A stretch of 64,000 nucleotides of DNA from Oreocharis arfaki. Its lineage: Eukaryota > Chordata > Aves > Passeriformes > Paramythiidae. Each line of letters opens with the position of its first letter. The stretch's first letter is position 1. Where the stretch lies: positions 443,753-507,752 of the forward strand of contig VZRR01020236.1 in the NCBI GenBank assembly GCA_013398015.1. The letters run 5' to 3'. The translations under genes and the position numbers were made by a program. The notes beneath the pieces are model-generated. The model was not told the origin of the DNA, did no database searches, and worked only from the letters and a program-made list of their open reading frames with translations. Of this stretch, positions 50,767 to 62,999 are shown one piece after another.

Positions 50767-53474
50767 GGACCTCCTCTATAACCCCCTCAGATATCCCTCC
50801 TCTGACAGAAGTACCTTGTCTTCACAATTATCTGCCTATGACAAAATTGGCAGGATGAATACAGGAGAGAAAGACAAACAAACTCAGAAAATGACCAAGA
50901 AAGTACATGGGAATGAGGAATTCTCTTAAGTTTCTAAACACAAACCAAGAGATGGGGAGTCTCTTTGAACTGTGGGTTGAATTCAAAGAAACAGTGCAGT
51001 CTTCATGAAAAGAACTCCGTGTCTCTGATGTCCTTCGATTTCAAAGAGTCAGAATATTTTCCTTTGCATAGCAATGATTTCTTCCCCCTATTTGATCCTG
51101 TGCTATAGTTACAATATCATTCAGGGACACATCAGTCATTTTTTCTAAAAATGGTCTAAGTTCATAAACATAAGAAGTTTAATCTCATTATGTTATCTCA
51201 AATCTCAGAAAGATCAGAAGGATTTTCATCCTCAAAAAGTAATTTTTACTTCAATGAAACAGTTGAAGCAGAAATGTTCTAAAATATATATAACTCACAC
51301 TGGACAAGTAAGGCAACTATTCCTGTGAATTTTGCCCTGGAATGAAATGTCCGGAAAACAAACTGGCTTTCTTATTTGCAGGCAATTCCACACAACCCTG
51401 TCTGCCTCTAAGAAATTAAAACCTTTTGTAGTTATTTTCAAAGGAGAATCTGAGACTGCTTCTTGAAACCGACATAAACCTAGATCTTTGGAATTATAAT
51501 TTTTCTATTAAAAAGCTTGTGCATTTTGAGGCAGCTCCATTTTGATATCCAGATTAGTGCTATTTTGATGTTCAGGTTGAATTAAGATATCTTCATTACA
51601 TGTGTTAAAACCTAGCATTTGGCTGGTGTCTCCAAATAAGAGTGTTTTGCACAGAGCGAGTGTATGTACGCATCATGTGAGCACGTTCATCTAAAGCTAA
51701 AGCAGCAGCGTAGGAAGAGGAGTATGGAAGTCAGTGGCTGATGTAAAAATATTATCTTCTGGCTAGTTTCCAGCTGGGTGACTGATTGTGGTGGCTTTCA
51801 CTTTCATTACCGCAAGACAAATTGTTCAATATATCCTAAATGTACGTCCAATCTGATAGACATGGAATGTGGATTTAGTCACTTTTTCTCTGAGCAGGAT
51901 CAATATGTCTGCAGCTGACTGGTATCTCTGAAGTTGTATTATTTTTTAATAAATCTTCAGAATTGGTTACTTCACCTTTTTATTTTCTTAACTGTAGTTT
52001 ACTTCAAGTTTGACACATATTTGTTTTCAAACCATTCATCAATGATGGTTCAGAAGTCAAACATAAGATGAGCTGTAAACTTGATTTATGATCAAACAGC
52101 TTTCCTTTAAAAGGCACTGACCTATCAAACCCCAATTATTTTGGAGAGGAATATACCAATTTCGGTAAACTGTGTCTGGGATAATGTTCTTGACTCTTAA
52201 GTGGGGGGATGGGGGGAGTGAAAAACAAAACTATAAAAAAAAAAACAATGAGAAGGAAAAAGAAAGAGAAAGGCAAGACGGAAGAAGGGAGAAGTGAATC
52301 CATGCATCAGTAGATAATAATATCCAGGAGCTAAGATTCTTGCCAAGAGACTTGAGAATTCCCTCATGCAAGAATAGGAATCCGAGCACTCTGTTCCTCC
52401 TCTATGACAGCCACGTTTTTAAGTACTACCTGGTGGGAAGAGGATCTTCTCTTTATATTTTTAAACGTATTCAAAAGAATTTTTGTTCTTTGCATACAGT
52501 GCAGAACAGGAAGTGCTTTGAAATTGTGGATATTTTTGTAGGACATGAAAATTATTGCCTCCCTGTATCTATTCATAAAAAAAAGAATAAAAGGTATTTA
52601 AGTTGTTTAAGAGACCAGATGTAGTTGTGAGTTTTATAAATTTTGTTAAGTTCTTGCTCTTTAGTAAAAGTTTAGGAAGAAAGTATTAAAATATGTTTTT
52701 GCGGTTCAATTTAGTAGATAACTGTGGCTCAATATATCCATCTGAAAATAATATTGATTTTGAATAGGCTTCCATGTGACCTAGTTAAAAATTCATTCCC
52801 CATGGGTTTAAGGATATGAAAAAGCTTACAGGAGACACATAGGTCTACTCTAGAGTTTCTAAACTAAATGAGGATTGCAGGAACTCTGTGTTGTCCACTA
52901 GTGTTGCTATCTGAGGAGAGTGTACACTTGAGAGTTGGAGAGGCAGCTAGAGAAATTCCCACATCTGCATCAGTCCACAGGGATTGATATGCCAGAACAT
53001 ACCTACATACATTTTCAGGCTAAGAAGTGGATCAAATAGCAGACACCAAAGGCCCTGATTGACTGAGAAAAAGTTTCTGATCAACTCGGAAAATTTGATA
53101 TTTTAAGCACATCAAGTTATTAAAATTCTTTTCCTTGCCTATATTACTCATATTCACAGTATTTCTCTACAATCTAAAACCCTGGAATGCAGAGTACCCA
53201 AGGATACTTTTACTTTTCTGGACAGGGCAAGGAGTTGGCCCTGGGAAATGTGATTGCTTGTAGTATAGACATACTCACAACAGTGTGAGGTTGATAGACA
53301 TCAAAAGGAATGCAATGCTGGGATACTTTCCCCAGTTTAGAGTTTTTAGAGTTGCATCGTCTTACTAAATATTAACTCTTACTGGCTACAAAGATTGGTA
53401 ACTATCCCTTTAAGATAAGCATGTGACACAATTAACTTCTATTTTATCTTTGTTTTACTGTTGATTAGGGGGTT
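50767..53474. other. Unique intronic sequence
   Basis: No gene recognised. A purine-dominated tract at about 52201-52297 (G-rich, then GAAA/GGAA-rich) stands out. Confidence 0.55.
52201..52297 (+). repeat. Purine-rich tract
   Basis: The tract begins GTGGGGGGATGGGGGGAG and passes into A runs and a mix of AAG, GAAA and GGGA motifs, with few pyrimidines on the + strand. Such tracts can form triplex structures; nothing more can be said. Confidence 0.6.
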
Positions 53475-54088
53475 TTGTCCTCCTGGAGGATAGGACAGAG
53501 TGCACCCTCAGCAAAATCAGAGGAATGGGTGACAAAGTAGAGAATAGAGATGCTCCTTCAGGAAGCCTTGAAAAGTTGGAGAAAATCATGGAGTCCAACA
53601 GAGGCAAAGGCAGTGTCTTGATCTAGAAGTGGATTAATCCCGTGCAGCAGACAAGAACCTGGGACTGACTGAGTAGGAAAAAGCTTTGCAGGAATGATCC
53701 TGTCAGCCCAGGTGGACTATAAGTTGAGCATGAGTTGGCAAAATCCAACTGCACAGCTCTTGATGAGAATTTAGCCAGCATGTCTGGGAGGGTGATTGTT
53801 CCCTGCTCTGTAGTGTCTGTGAGGCTACACCTGGGACACTGACAAATTTTAATCTCTTTGCTGTTCAAAAAGACAGATGTACTGGACCAAGTCCAGTGCA
53901 GGGCCACTGGGTGCTTGGCAGCTGGAACACCAGAAGTGGTGAAATATGCATCCACAGAGATGTTCAAAATGTGACTGGGTGGGGTCCTGACAACCTGCTC
54001 TATTGGACCTGCTTCCAACAGAAGGTTGGATCACTTGGCTTCCAAAGGATCCTTCCAGCCTACATGCTCCTGTGAGTTTCTATTCTCA
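53475..54088 (+). mobile_element. CR1 LINE fragment, old, sense
   Basis: Left end shows GGACAGAGTGCACCCTCAGC, the region around the RT FADD box in CR1. The middle (53880-53920) has GACCAAGTCCAGTGCAGGGC, a well-known CR1 block, and the right end has TGACAACCTGCTCTATTGG, GACCTGCTTCCAACAGAAGG and CCTTCCAGCC before a decayed terminal repeat. Many substitutions and deletions indicate an old copy. The long minus-strand frame over it (53623-54018) is chance. Confidence 0.8.
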
Positions 54089-55948
54089 GTTATGTGTCTA
54101 ATTTATTAATTTCAGTAGCATTTCATTTTTTAAATTATGTATTAAATCTTGTAAATTATGGGAAAATTAAACTGGGCATATACTTTATAATAAATTCATC
54201 CTTCTGTTGAAGGATGATTTATCTCAACACATCCTGGGCCTATTCATTTAAAAGTAGAAAGCCTTTTAGAGATGTGAGATACAGGACCATAAAAGTAATG
54301 TTGACCTTTGCTTAAACTGATAAAAAATGCTGGTTTCTAATCTGCTTATTTGTTGCATTCAGATTAACTCCACAAGTTACCATATCTTTCCTTACAATGA
54401 GGGAACTTTTCTCACAGTTTCAAAACAGATTTAGAACAACAGTGACTCAGAGGACATTATCTGATGAATAGTAATTGAGTTGAGAATGACAGAACTGCAA
54501 AATTAAATTCAAATTCATAGTGGATGTTTAAAAAATGGCAATGTGCTGACAAATTATGAGTCTTTAGAGAACTTAAGAAATGGGAATGACTAATTTTACA
54601 GTTTAAGAAGAAAATATATTTTGAAACCTTTTCCCTTCCACCCACTTTAGCCTTTAAGGGAAAAAAAAAAAAAGACAGAGACACAAAAGAGGTAAAAAGA
54701 ATTAACATTGGTATAAAGAAAAGTAGCAAACCAGAGATGATGCCAAAAATTCTTTCACAACTGCAGCTCTCTCCAAAGTCTGTAGCGCAGAATGATTTCC
54801 CATAGAGACTAGAAACTGTGAGAAGAATGAACTGAGAGGTCTGGGGACCAAGTACATGTCTTTTCCAGTTCCTGAATTTTGATTCACTGCTAGGTCTGAT
54901 GGGTCAACACCCCTGATACCAACTGAGCAGATTTATGCTTTTGTCACATAAAGGATAATCTCTGTAAAGGAGAAACAAGAGTTGATAATGGTTCCATTCT
55001 CTAATTGTTTCAAAGTTGAAATTAAATACTGTACCTTTTAAAGAACATTGATAATTTACTAAAAGACCAGAGGAAACATAGTGAAGAGAAGGCAACTAAA
55101 CTTCTCCTGCTATTCCACTGACAGGAGATGAGTGTGTTTAGTAGATTAAGCCCATACACATATGGGTATGTGTGTATGTCAGCAAGAAAAGGAGCATTGA
55201 TTTTGACAAGTTGAAAGGAACAAATATTCTAGAGCTATATCAAAATGTCAAATGTACTTTAAATCGGCGACAGCCCATAATCTGTGTTAAAAACTGAAGT
55301 ATGAATTGATGTTGAAAAGCAGAATATCAAAATGTTGCAGGTGACTAAAAAAGTTGGAAATTCCTCACGAATATTAACTATCAGTATTAAAGGAAAAAAA
55401 AAGTTTCTATTTTTCATATGGTGTGCACTCATCTGTCAGACATAGTAAAGAGTGCACTTGCTAGCAACAACAAAAGTAGTAATAATCAATGTCACTTCTA
55501 TGAATTAAGTAGGCAGATGTTATATTTAGTAGAATAGCATTGTTTATAGACATGCATGGTTTGAAGACACTTCAACAACCTTCAGAAGGTTTTTGACCAC
55601 TACAAAACTCTTTCTCTTCCACTATTGCATAAGTCTACTAATATTATTTCAGGGTAGACCAAAAGGGAAGAGGGAAGCCATCTTATTAGGAATCTTGATA
55701 TTATTTCGTTGTATCCATTCCTTCGGTTTTGAAAACTGGGCCTTTTTCTAGTACTCCACTTTCCAAAGCTTCAGTGTTGGTAATATCTTTTCAAATAAAA
55801 TATTCATCAAATATTTGAACTTGCTTTAAAGTAACTTAGTTTAAGTTATTTATCTGCTAATTACTATACCTTATAGAAAAGTAAATAAATATCACAGAAA
55901 TCTATGAAACTCTGGATAATATTTACAAAAATAGAAAATTGCAATGTC
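54089..55948. other. Unique intronic sequence before the exon
   Basis: AT-rich, no repeat family recognised apart from an A run at about 54660-54673. Some of this could be conserved regulatory intron sequence, but that cannot be judged from one genome. Confidence 0.55.
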
Positions 55949-56080
55949 GGTGTATTTTGGGGTGGGGGTTTGGTTTGTTTGGGGTTTTTTGTTTTGGTTT
56001 TTTTGGGGGTTTTTTGGTTGGTTGGTTTTGGGGATTTTGTTGTTTTTCTTTTGTTGCTTGGGGTTTTCTTGTGGGAGTTT
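55949..56080 (+). repeat. G/T-only tract with many G runs
   Basis: The + strand consists almost only of G and T. G runs of four or five lie at 55959-55962, 55964-55968, 55981-55984, 56005-56009, 56030-56033 and 56060-56063, with GGTTGGTTGG between them. In the IL1RAPL1 pre-mRNA this is a G/U-rich stretch some 220 bases before the exon. It could fold into quadruplexes or bind hnRNP H/F or CELF-type proteins. Similar but weaker G/T stretches occur elsewhere in the window. Confidence 0.7.
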
Positions 56081-56277
56081 AAAGAGATTACTTTTTAAAG
56101 GGATTACTTTTTTTAATACAAGGACCTTTAATTTTGGTGCTATGTTTACTGTCTAAGCAAAAACATTTGCAGCTACTGAAGGCATTATTGAAACAAGAAA
56201 AACCAAAGCCTTCCCGAATCAATAGGTATAAAACCAAGTCTTAGTCTACCCAATAATAATCAGAACACTATATATGT

Positions 56278-56296
56278 GAATTTCTTTCTTTTCTAG
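56278..56296 (+). promoter_or_regulatory. 3' splice site of the IL1RAPL1 exon
   Basis: An almost pure pyrimidine run (TTTCTTTCTTTTCTAG) ends in AG at 56295-56296, directly before the first base of the exon. The reading frame that matches IL1RAPL1 begins exactly here. No single convincing branch point stands out in the 50 bases upstream. Confidence 0.9.
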
Positions 56297-56371
56297 CACC
56301 ACTAACAGATAAACCACCAAAGCTTTTACATCCCTTGGAGAGTAAGCTAACAATTCAGGAGACCCAGTTAG
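56297..56371 (+). CDS. IL1RAPL1: IL1RAPL1 internal coding exon, Ig2-Ig3 linker
   Basis: IL1RAPL1 is a single-pass synaptic membrane protein with three extracellular Ig domains and a cytoplasmic TIR domain. It organises excitatory synapses by binding the presynaptic phosphatase PTPRD. This exon has 75 bases, flanked by ...TTTCTTTCTTTTCTAG and GTAAGT. Read in phase 1 it gives the rest of a split Ala codon, then [16 protein letters not shown] followed by LTIQETQL, and the first base of a split Gly codon. This matches, from memory, the segment between Ig domains 2 and 3 of IL1RAPL1 (about residue 230-257 of the human protein), with two apparent changes (Tyr to His, Met to Leu). The paralogue IL1RAPL2 differs more in the second half, as I recall it, so I favour IL1RAPL1. 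Both ends are phase 1, so skipping would keep the frame. The exon is too short to show up as a long ORF. In birds the gene should be autosomal (chromosome 1 in chicken), unlike the X-linked human gene. Confidence 0.93.
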
Positions 56372-56377
56372 GTAAGT
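56372..56377 (+). promoter_or_regulatory. 5' splice site of the IL1RAPL1 exon
   Basis: The exon ends TTAG and the intron begins GTAAGT, a close match to the vertebrate donor consensus. It splits a glycine codon after its first base (phase 1). Confidence 0.9.
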
Positions 56378-57183
56378 AGCAAACGTAACCTCTGTTCAAA
56401 TTGTATGAAGGTATTTGATGTGTTAATGTATGATGGTAACATGATGGCATGTTGGCATTAATAATTTAATTGAAAAGCCATTAAAAATATGTTGATTCCA
56501 TGCAGAGATGTATTATATATCATCTAGAAGATTGTTGTTCACGAAATTCTTAATAATTAGTACTGAATGCTAAGCTTTTGATTACTGATACTGGGTTTTA
56601 TCTGAAAGTCAACAGTTACAAGAGTATCTGAACTTTTCTTTCTAAGCTTTCCCTTTTCTGTATATTTATACATACTTACTGTGGGATTCATTGGGATTTT
56701 ACGATTTAAGTTCTGCTCGGAAGAATTCTGTGCTTTGGTGGCTGCTTACAGAATTGCAAAGATATCCTGTAATGACAAAGGTTGTGCTGGTCAAATCATC
56801 CAGCAAACAGTAGTGTTATCATAATAGCATCTTATTATTCTGAATGCATGGATATTTATGTATAGATGAATGGAGAGAAATTGATGCATGAAGAAAGCAT
56901 TTTGTTTCCTTTTTTCTAGTCTAGTGGATGGTGGGTATGATTGGTCACTTTAGTGTCCTACTGCTGCAGAGGTAATTAAGGCCCCGAAACTGAATGCATG
57001 AGTTACTAGATTTTGCAGGATATAGCAATTTATTTCTTTTGTGGATTAGCAGTGAGGGCAACTTGTAAGAAAAAAAATAGTAGGTTGCACTGGAATTATG
57101 CTTTGGTGTCAGAACTGTAACCTATTGATAGATTTTCTAGCATGTTGGCTACAGGAGAAAATGGAAACCAATCTGGTGGAAAC

Positions 57184-57235
57184 AAATCTCATGGAAAAAA
57201 AAAATATATAAATCTCATAGAAAAAAAAAAATACT
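57184..57235. repeat. 26-bp tandem duplication
   Basis: Two adjacent copies of AAATCTCATGG plus an A run and a short AT-rich end. The copies differ at a few bases. Confidence 0.85.
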
Positions 57236-60200
57236 GCAAGTAAAGCTCAGTACATCCTGCAACACAACATCAGAAAAAGCAGAAGGTTTGCAAATTAATT
57301 CTGACAGTCATTGGCAGAGCATTTTATGGTGATTACCAGCTTATGGCTAATAGTGGCCAGAGAATAACTCATCTTTTCTTTGATATTAATAAACTATTGC
57401 TTTGAATGATTCAGGCTACCCAAGTAAAATTGTGGTATGCTAATAGACAGTTTTTTTCAGAAACTATTATATAGAAAAAGAAGAGGTGTAGCATGTTTCT
57501 TTCTAGAGCTGCTTTCTGTTGTTCTGAAGATATTGTTTCTGATATACTGGCTGAGAAAACCTTTCCTGTATGCCAGTCCTAAATTATTTCACATTGATGA
57601 ACACAAGGCTAGGGAAGAGAGAACAAAGTGACTCTGTACATTTGTTTTTTAACTATTGTTGCTTACTGAGATATTTTTGATGAAAAAAAAGGGAAAAAAC
57701 CCCAAAAACAAAAGGCAGAACCTTTCTGGGCTTTGATGTTGTCCTGATAAATATACTGTATGATTAGACTATGTCAGGAAAAGTGTAATTATTAATGGCT
57801 AGCTAGAGGCTTTTTGTCCATGAGTTTTAGAATTAATCTCAGTTTTGATTTCTCATGGTTCTAAGAAACATATCAAATAATTTGAAAAGAGCTGAGTTTG
57901 AAAAAGACACTTTTCAAAAAACTAAATAGCTATTGGTGGATATAAAAGAGTTAACTTGAAAATGTCACTTTCAGACACAGATGGGAAAGTCTGACCATAA
58001 ATTAATGTGAAGTTACAGCACTTAGTCTTATATCAAGAAGCTGCAAGGATATATTAATTTGTTGTTTAAAAGCCTGTGAGAACTGGAACAGGTGAAAAAA
58101 ATTGGTAGTCTCCTAACATGAAAACTGTGTTTTTCCACTCTTAGATTTAATGTCTTGGTCCTGCTGGATAACCTTCAAAAGGTCCATGTTTCCCTGAGGA
58201 AAGCCAGTGTTCATTTCTAGGGGTCAGGTCATACTTTGCAAAAGATGAGAATATTTTAATGTTGGAATAATGCCAAGATTCATTTTGATAGCTGTCGAAG
58301 CCAGGAGAATCTTAGTCAGCTGAGGCTTGGGGTGGCCACATCTTGTGACCGGTCTAGACTCTGCCAGAAAATGTTAGTCCTCCAGAATGTGTTTGGGATG
58401 GTGTGTTTGCCCCTTACTTGGAAAATAAATGTATTGTTGGATGCTGGAGAAGTGGAATGGGTGGTATTCCTGTTTCAAAAGAAAAGACAGAGCAAGGAAC
58501 TAGGAGCTTGGGGCAGTCCAGGATTTCTTTAGCAGGCCACCAGCTGGTGGGGAGCTGGGGCAATCCCATCTCTCCTCCCACATTTCCATCCTTCTTGCCT
58601 GGCAGTCCTCCAGTTTGAGTTGGAAATGAAGCAGTTTAGGTGTGTCAGGGAATGTTCTGGGAGGTACGTACCTGCCTTACAGGGATATGTGTAGCTCCAG
58701 GTGCACATGGTCTACTGAAAGCCAAGAGTGATGGCTCACCTCCAAATCTTCTCCTGCTGGCAGGTCCCTGTGGGGCGGTGCTGGGCACACTTCTGAGGAA
58801 GGCCTCAGTAATACCAGCACATTTCTGTTGAAAGAGCTACTGGAGTTCAGTTCTTAAACAGAACACCTGCATGCAGTATCTAAACCAAGGTGTGTCTAAC
58901 TCCCAAGACGTGTCTAAGACGTATCTTATTCATCTGGCTCCAGCACTGCCAGGTGACAGAGATATGAGACATAGTGGCTTCTTCTATACCCCAGCAATTA
59001 AAATTAACGTCATGGAACCACAGACCTGTTGTGTTATTGTCTTGCTTGGCTTCCATAGAACAGCATCAGACCGAGATATGACTACAGGAAGGAGTTTCTC
59101 TAAGGGGTGACTGATATGTCATAAGTCATCTGCAGTCTGACTTGCTAAGGCAGAAGGTAAGAAACCAGAGCTGGAGAATTTGCACACTTCAATCCTAGGA
59201 ACCCACAGGCTCCCATCATGCTCAAGCTATCCACAGTTCTTTGAGGAAAAGGTGCCCTGGTATTCAACTAGTATTTGGGAGCGTGTGAAGCATGGCTGCA
59301 CTGCAATTATCTGCTTTAGAGAGTCACAGGTATATTGAGAACTCATTATAAATATATTTTTATTACACTGAATAGTAACCAGAAATGCACTAAATAGAAG
59401 CACAGCATAAAAATTGAAGGGAAAATTAATTTTTCAAAAGCTCTTCATAAAAAACAGCATAGGAGAGCCAAGGAATGAAGAAGAGAAAACTTAGATGAGG
59501 AAAGAAAGATTAGTTTCTGGACTTCATGGTTTTTGTTTGTTACTTCACTTCTAATTTTGTGATCAATTACTTAATCCTGTTGCAAGGGTAAAAAATGCTG
59601 ATTACTTTTAAGCTTTTCTTCAGTTAAAAGGGCTTTTAGAGAGAAGATCTATCTAAAAGATCTTGGGTAGATATGTGACCCCAGCATAAACTATTTCTCT
59701 GGAAACAACATCTCCAGATAAAATATTTTGTTAAATGAAGTCTTCAAAAGATTGTGTCCTGCAAACCTCGGAGCTGTAAGAGGAAGAGTGTTTTCCATGT
59801 AGCTCTGAGCCACTCTGTGGTCTGGTAGCAGCACAGGCCAGGGGTGGGAGAAAAGCTGGCAATGAAAAGGAGGCCGGGGGAGGCAAGGCATGGGAATAAG
59901 AACATGATGATCCAAGAAACTGCATTCCACAACATTTTTTTTCTTACCTTCAACATGCTAACCAAATCAAGTGTGCAAATACCTGCTAACATAAAACCCC
60001 TTTCCAAGAATAATGAAAACACAAACCTGAAAACACAAACACAGACCTGTTTAGGAAAGAATTAATTAACAATGTTTCTTATATATCAGAAATCCTAAAA
60101 CTTTGGGTAACTGTATTTTTAATTCTAGAGTCATGCAGATGTTGTGTATTTATGATAGAAATATATAATATCCATGATGTGTAAGTTTATTTAAATAATT

Positions 60201-60314
60201 ATATTCTGGGATTTTTTTATTGGTAAGTTCTGAATCTTTTCAGTTTCACCTTTCAGGTTTAAGCATTTTTTTTTCCACAAACACTGTCCAATATCTGCCC
60301 CCCTCAAGCAAACA

Positions 60315-60351
60315 AATAGTTCTAGCCTGATTCAATAGCTCTAGCCTGATT
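60315..60351. repeat. 18-19 bp tandem duplication
   Basis: AATAGTTCTAGCCTGATTC is followed by a second copy, AATAGCTCTAGCCTGATT, with one change. Confidence 0.85.
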
Positions 60352-60624
60352 TTAGTAACCAGTTGGTTCATGTCATGTTACTAAAGAAGAAAGATGTGAT
60401 TCCACAGCAGACAGTAATGGATCTGGATTAAAAAATTACAAAACATGAAATAATTATTTTAAACACCTCACAAGCTAGTTTGCCTCTGTCCTCCCCACTT
60501 TTTCAATGTGTCTCCTGGTTCTGCACAAGGCTGTAACTTGACATGCCAAAATTCACCCAGAAAAATAAAGCTATTGTTGAATTATTTTGAGCTGAGTAGG
60601 CTTGATGTTAAGGAAGAGAAACAA

Positions 60625-60646
60625 ACAACAACAACAACAACAACAA
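60625..60646. repeat. (CAA)n microsatellite
   Basis: About seven perfect units of CAA. Confidence 0.9.
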
Positions 60647-60831
60647 AAGTATTTCCAGCAATGTATGACCGGACTTAGAAGATAAGTTTGTACAGGAACC
60701 AAGACGCTTTCCCTGTCATCTGAATAAACTGAATTTTCCTGAATTGTATCCAACCCAGAAAGTTACTCGTGACCAAATACACAGTGAATACCTGTCCTGT
60801 TTTTATCTAAGGAATTATTTTGATAAAATTA

Positions 60832-60854
60832 AATTCACTATTACATAGTGAATT
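60832..60854. repeat. Perfect 10-bp inverted repeat, 3-base loop
   Basis: AATTCACTAT, a TAC loop, and the exact reverse complement ATAGTGAATT. Confidence 0.8.
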
Positions 60855-62954
60855 GGGGATTTCTTCTTTCTCACCCTTCTCTGTATAGATTCCAGAAAAA
60901 AAAATCATTAGACTACTTCTAATATATTATTTCTAAAGTAATAATAGAAAGAAACTCCCCATCAGGGACAGGCAAATGCTGGTTCATTTATAGCACTGTG
61001 TTGTCATAAAAATCTTCCACGCAAATTGACCTTGTTAATGATAAAAGCCATCCTTAACTAGATTAATCAGTAGATGTATAAATAAATTAACTAAAGTGAT
61101 ATGAAATGACTAGCAATCAGTGGCTCCTTTCAGGATGGAAATTGAATTGAAAGAATATTGAAAATTTTAAATTTTATTTCTATAGATTTAATTGAAAATC
61201 TCTATTCACTCTGCAACAGGAACATATATTTTTCATTATATGAAGAATTTTAATTTTATTTGATTACACCAACTGTCTTTAAACAAAATTGAACCTTTTT
61301 TTTGATCATGTGATACAATTGGACACTTGCTCTTTGATATATTCTATGATTAGATTAACATAATATGGGCAGCAGTTTCACATGGGAATAATCAAAACTG
61401 TAAATTCAAAATTTACTTCACCAATGCCATCTAATTTTTTTTATATTTACCTAATAGCTGGGATTGTCCTTTCAAAAAACAACTTGGGGTGTTTTGAAAA
61501 AAAAAATTAAAAATTAAAAAGTCTTTTCTGTTTGAACTATTTATAGCAAAAAGTTAGATTAAAACAAACTAATGTTTTAAGAGATTTTTTTTTTTTCAAT
61601 GAGAAATTTATAACCTCACTGTTCTGAACTGTTTTGGTAGATATTACATCACAATTCCTGGGCTATACTCACCTAATGAAACATTTGGACTTCTAATGGA
61701 AAAAGCATTGCTGAAAAACTCACATAGTTAATGATCTAACTGCAGACTAGTTCATAAAATGTAAAATGTTTGAAATCTAGTATAAATGGATAAAGAACGT
61801 GTGCTATCAGCATATGGAAAAAAACAACAAACAAAACCACAACAAAACCTCAAGGAAACGAACAAAAACAAACAAAGAAATCTAAAACTGTCTTTGACCA
61901 TTTCTCCTACAAAGATATACATGAAAATATAAACCAAGCATTCAGGAAAATCATATACAGGGCAATATTTATCTGACTGGAACAGAAGTTTGCATATTGC
62001 TGTCAATTTTGCTGTCTTTTGGTCAATGAAAATATAGATGTGCCAACCAGTTCAAGCCCTGTTGCAGACTCTAAGGACTATTATGGGAGAATGGAAACAT
62101 GGAAAAATGGAGAGGCCATGAAGCGTCAGAAACAGCAATAATAAGAGTGAGGGGTTTTTAGTCAATTTAAGTAAATTTAGTAAATATAACTATTATCTTC
62201 TGGCTTTTATAAATGTGCACAAGCAGGATCATTCAGTTGGAAGGGAAGAAAAGATAAAAAAAACTCTTTATTTCTCTGAAGCAGTGCTATTAGGAAGTTC
62301 AGAATATCGAAATACCTACTTTAGCATGTGTGTACATTTCTTCAGTCAAACCAGATACAACCTGACCAAAATTGCGTACAGGCTCTTTGACACGTTCTAC
62401 TTTAAAGAGAGAAAATAACTTGCGTTTTTTTTCTTGAAATTTTCAGCTCAGCTTTCAAATTCCAAATGGAGAAGTATAGCATTAAAGTGTGCTCCCAGCA
62501 AAGGTCTTGGAAAAAAAAAAAAAAATGTCTAGTGAAGAGGGTGATAAGTGAAATTTTAATCTCTAAAATCTGACTAGCCAAAAAAAAAAAAAATCACAAT
62601 TGTTTGCAAGGCAACCTACACTCCCTTCTTTAAACTTTCAGCCTTCAGATTGCATTAATCCAACTATTCTGTAGCTGAGGCTGTCCATACAGGCCCTAAT
62701 ATAGTTTACCAAAGAAACAATAAGTGAGTCAGAAACATTCAACTGCACTAAGGAAAAGTTGGCGGTTACAGCTCAGTGACAACATGTCAGCTGATTTTCC
62801 TTCCACTCTTTTTCCTAACTTAATCAAATCCTAAAAGGTCACGGTTAAGATATTAAAAATAGCATATGTATTTTAAAGGCTTCTTTTTCTCTTTTAATGC
62901 ACTTGTGTGTGTCTGAGGATAAAGATATATACATGTATACCGAACCTCTCCCTA

Positions 62955-62985
<31 letters not shown>

Positions 62986-62999
62986 ATATATATATATAT
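62955..62999. repeat. Compound (TATC)n(TA)n microsatellite
   Basis: About seven TATC units run directly into about eight TA units. It is likely to vary in length between individuals. Open frames reading Ser-Ile-Tyr-Leu repeats here are artefacts of the microsatellite. Confidence 0.95.

Larger units (their letters stand above)
1..56296 (+). other. IL1RAPL1: IL1RAPL1 intron upstream of the exon (5' part outside window)
   Basis: By inference, everything left of the acceptor at 56296 belongs to one IL1RAPL1 intron transcribed on the + strand. I looked for the preceding exon (end of Ig domain 2, with its Cys and Trp residues and a phase 1 donor) and did not recognise it. All long open frames here are chance frames or transposon remnants. 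The intron holds the LTRs and CR1 fragments listed separately. Confidence 0.8.

Noticed and set aside
53623..54018. 131-codon minus-strand frame
   Set aside because: Antisense to a CR1 fragment; the CR1 blocks explain the sequence.
55904..56156. Hydrophobic Gly/Phe/Trp/Leu-rich frames resembling membrane segments
   Set aside because: Translation of the G/T-only tract.
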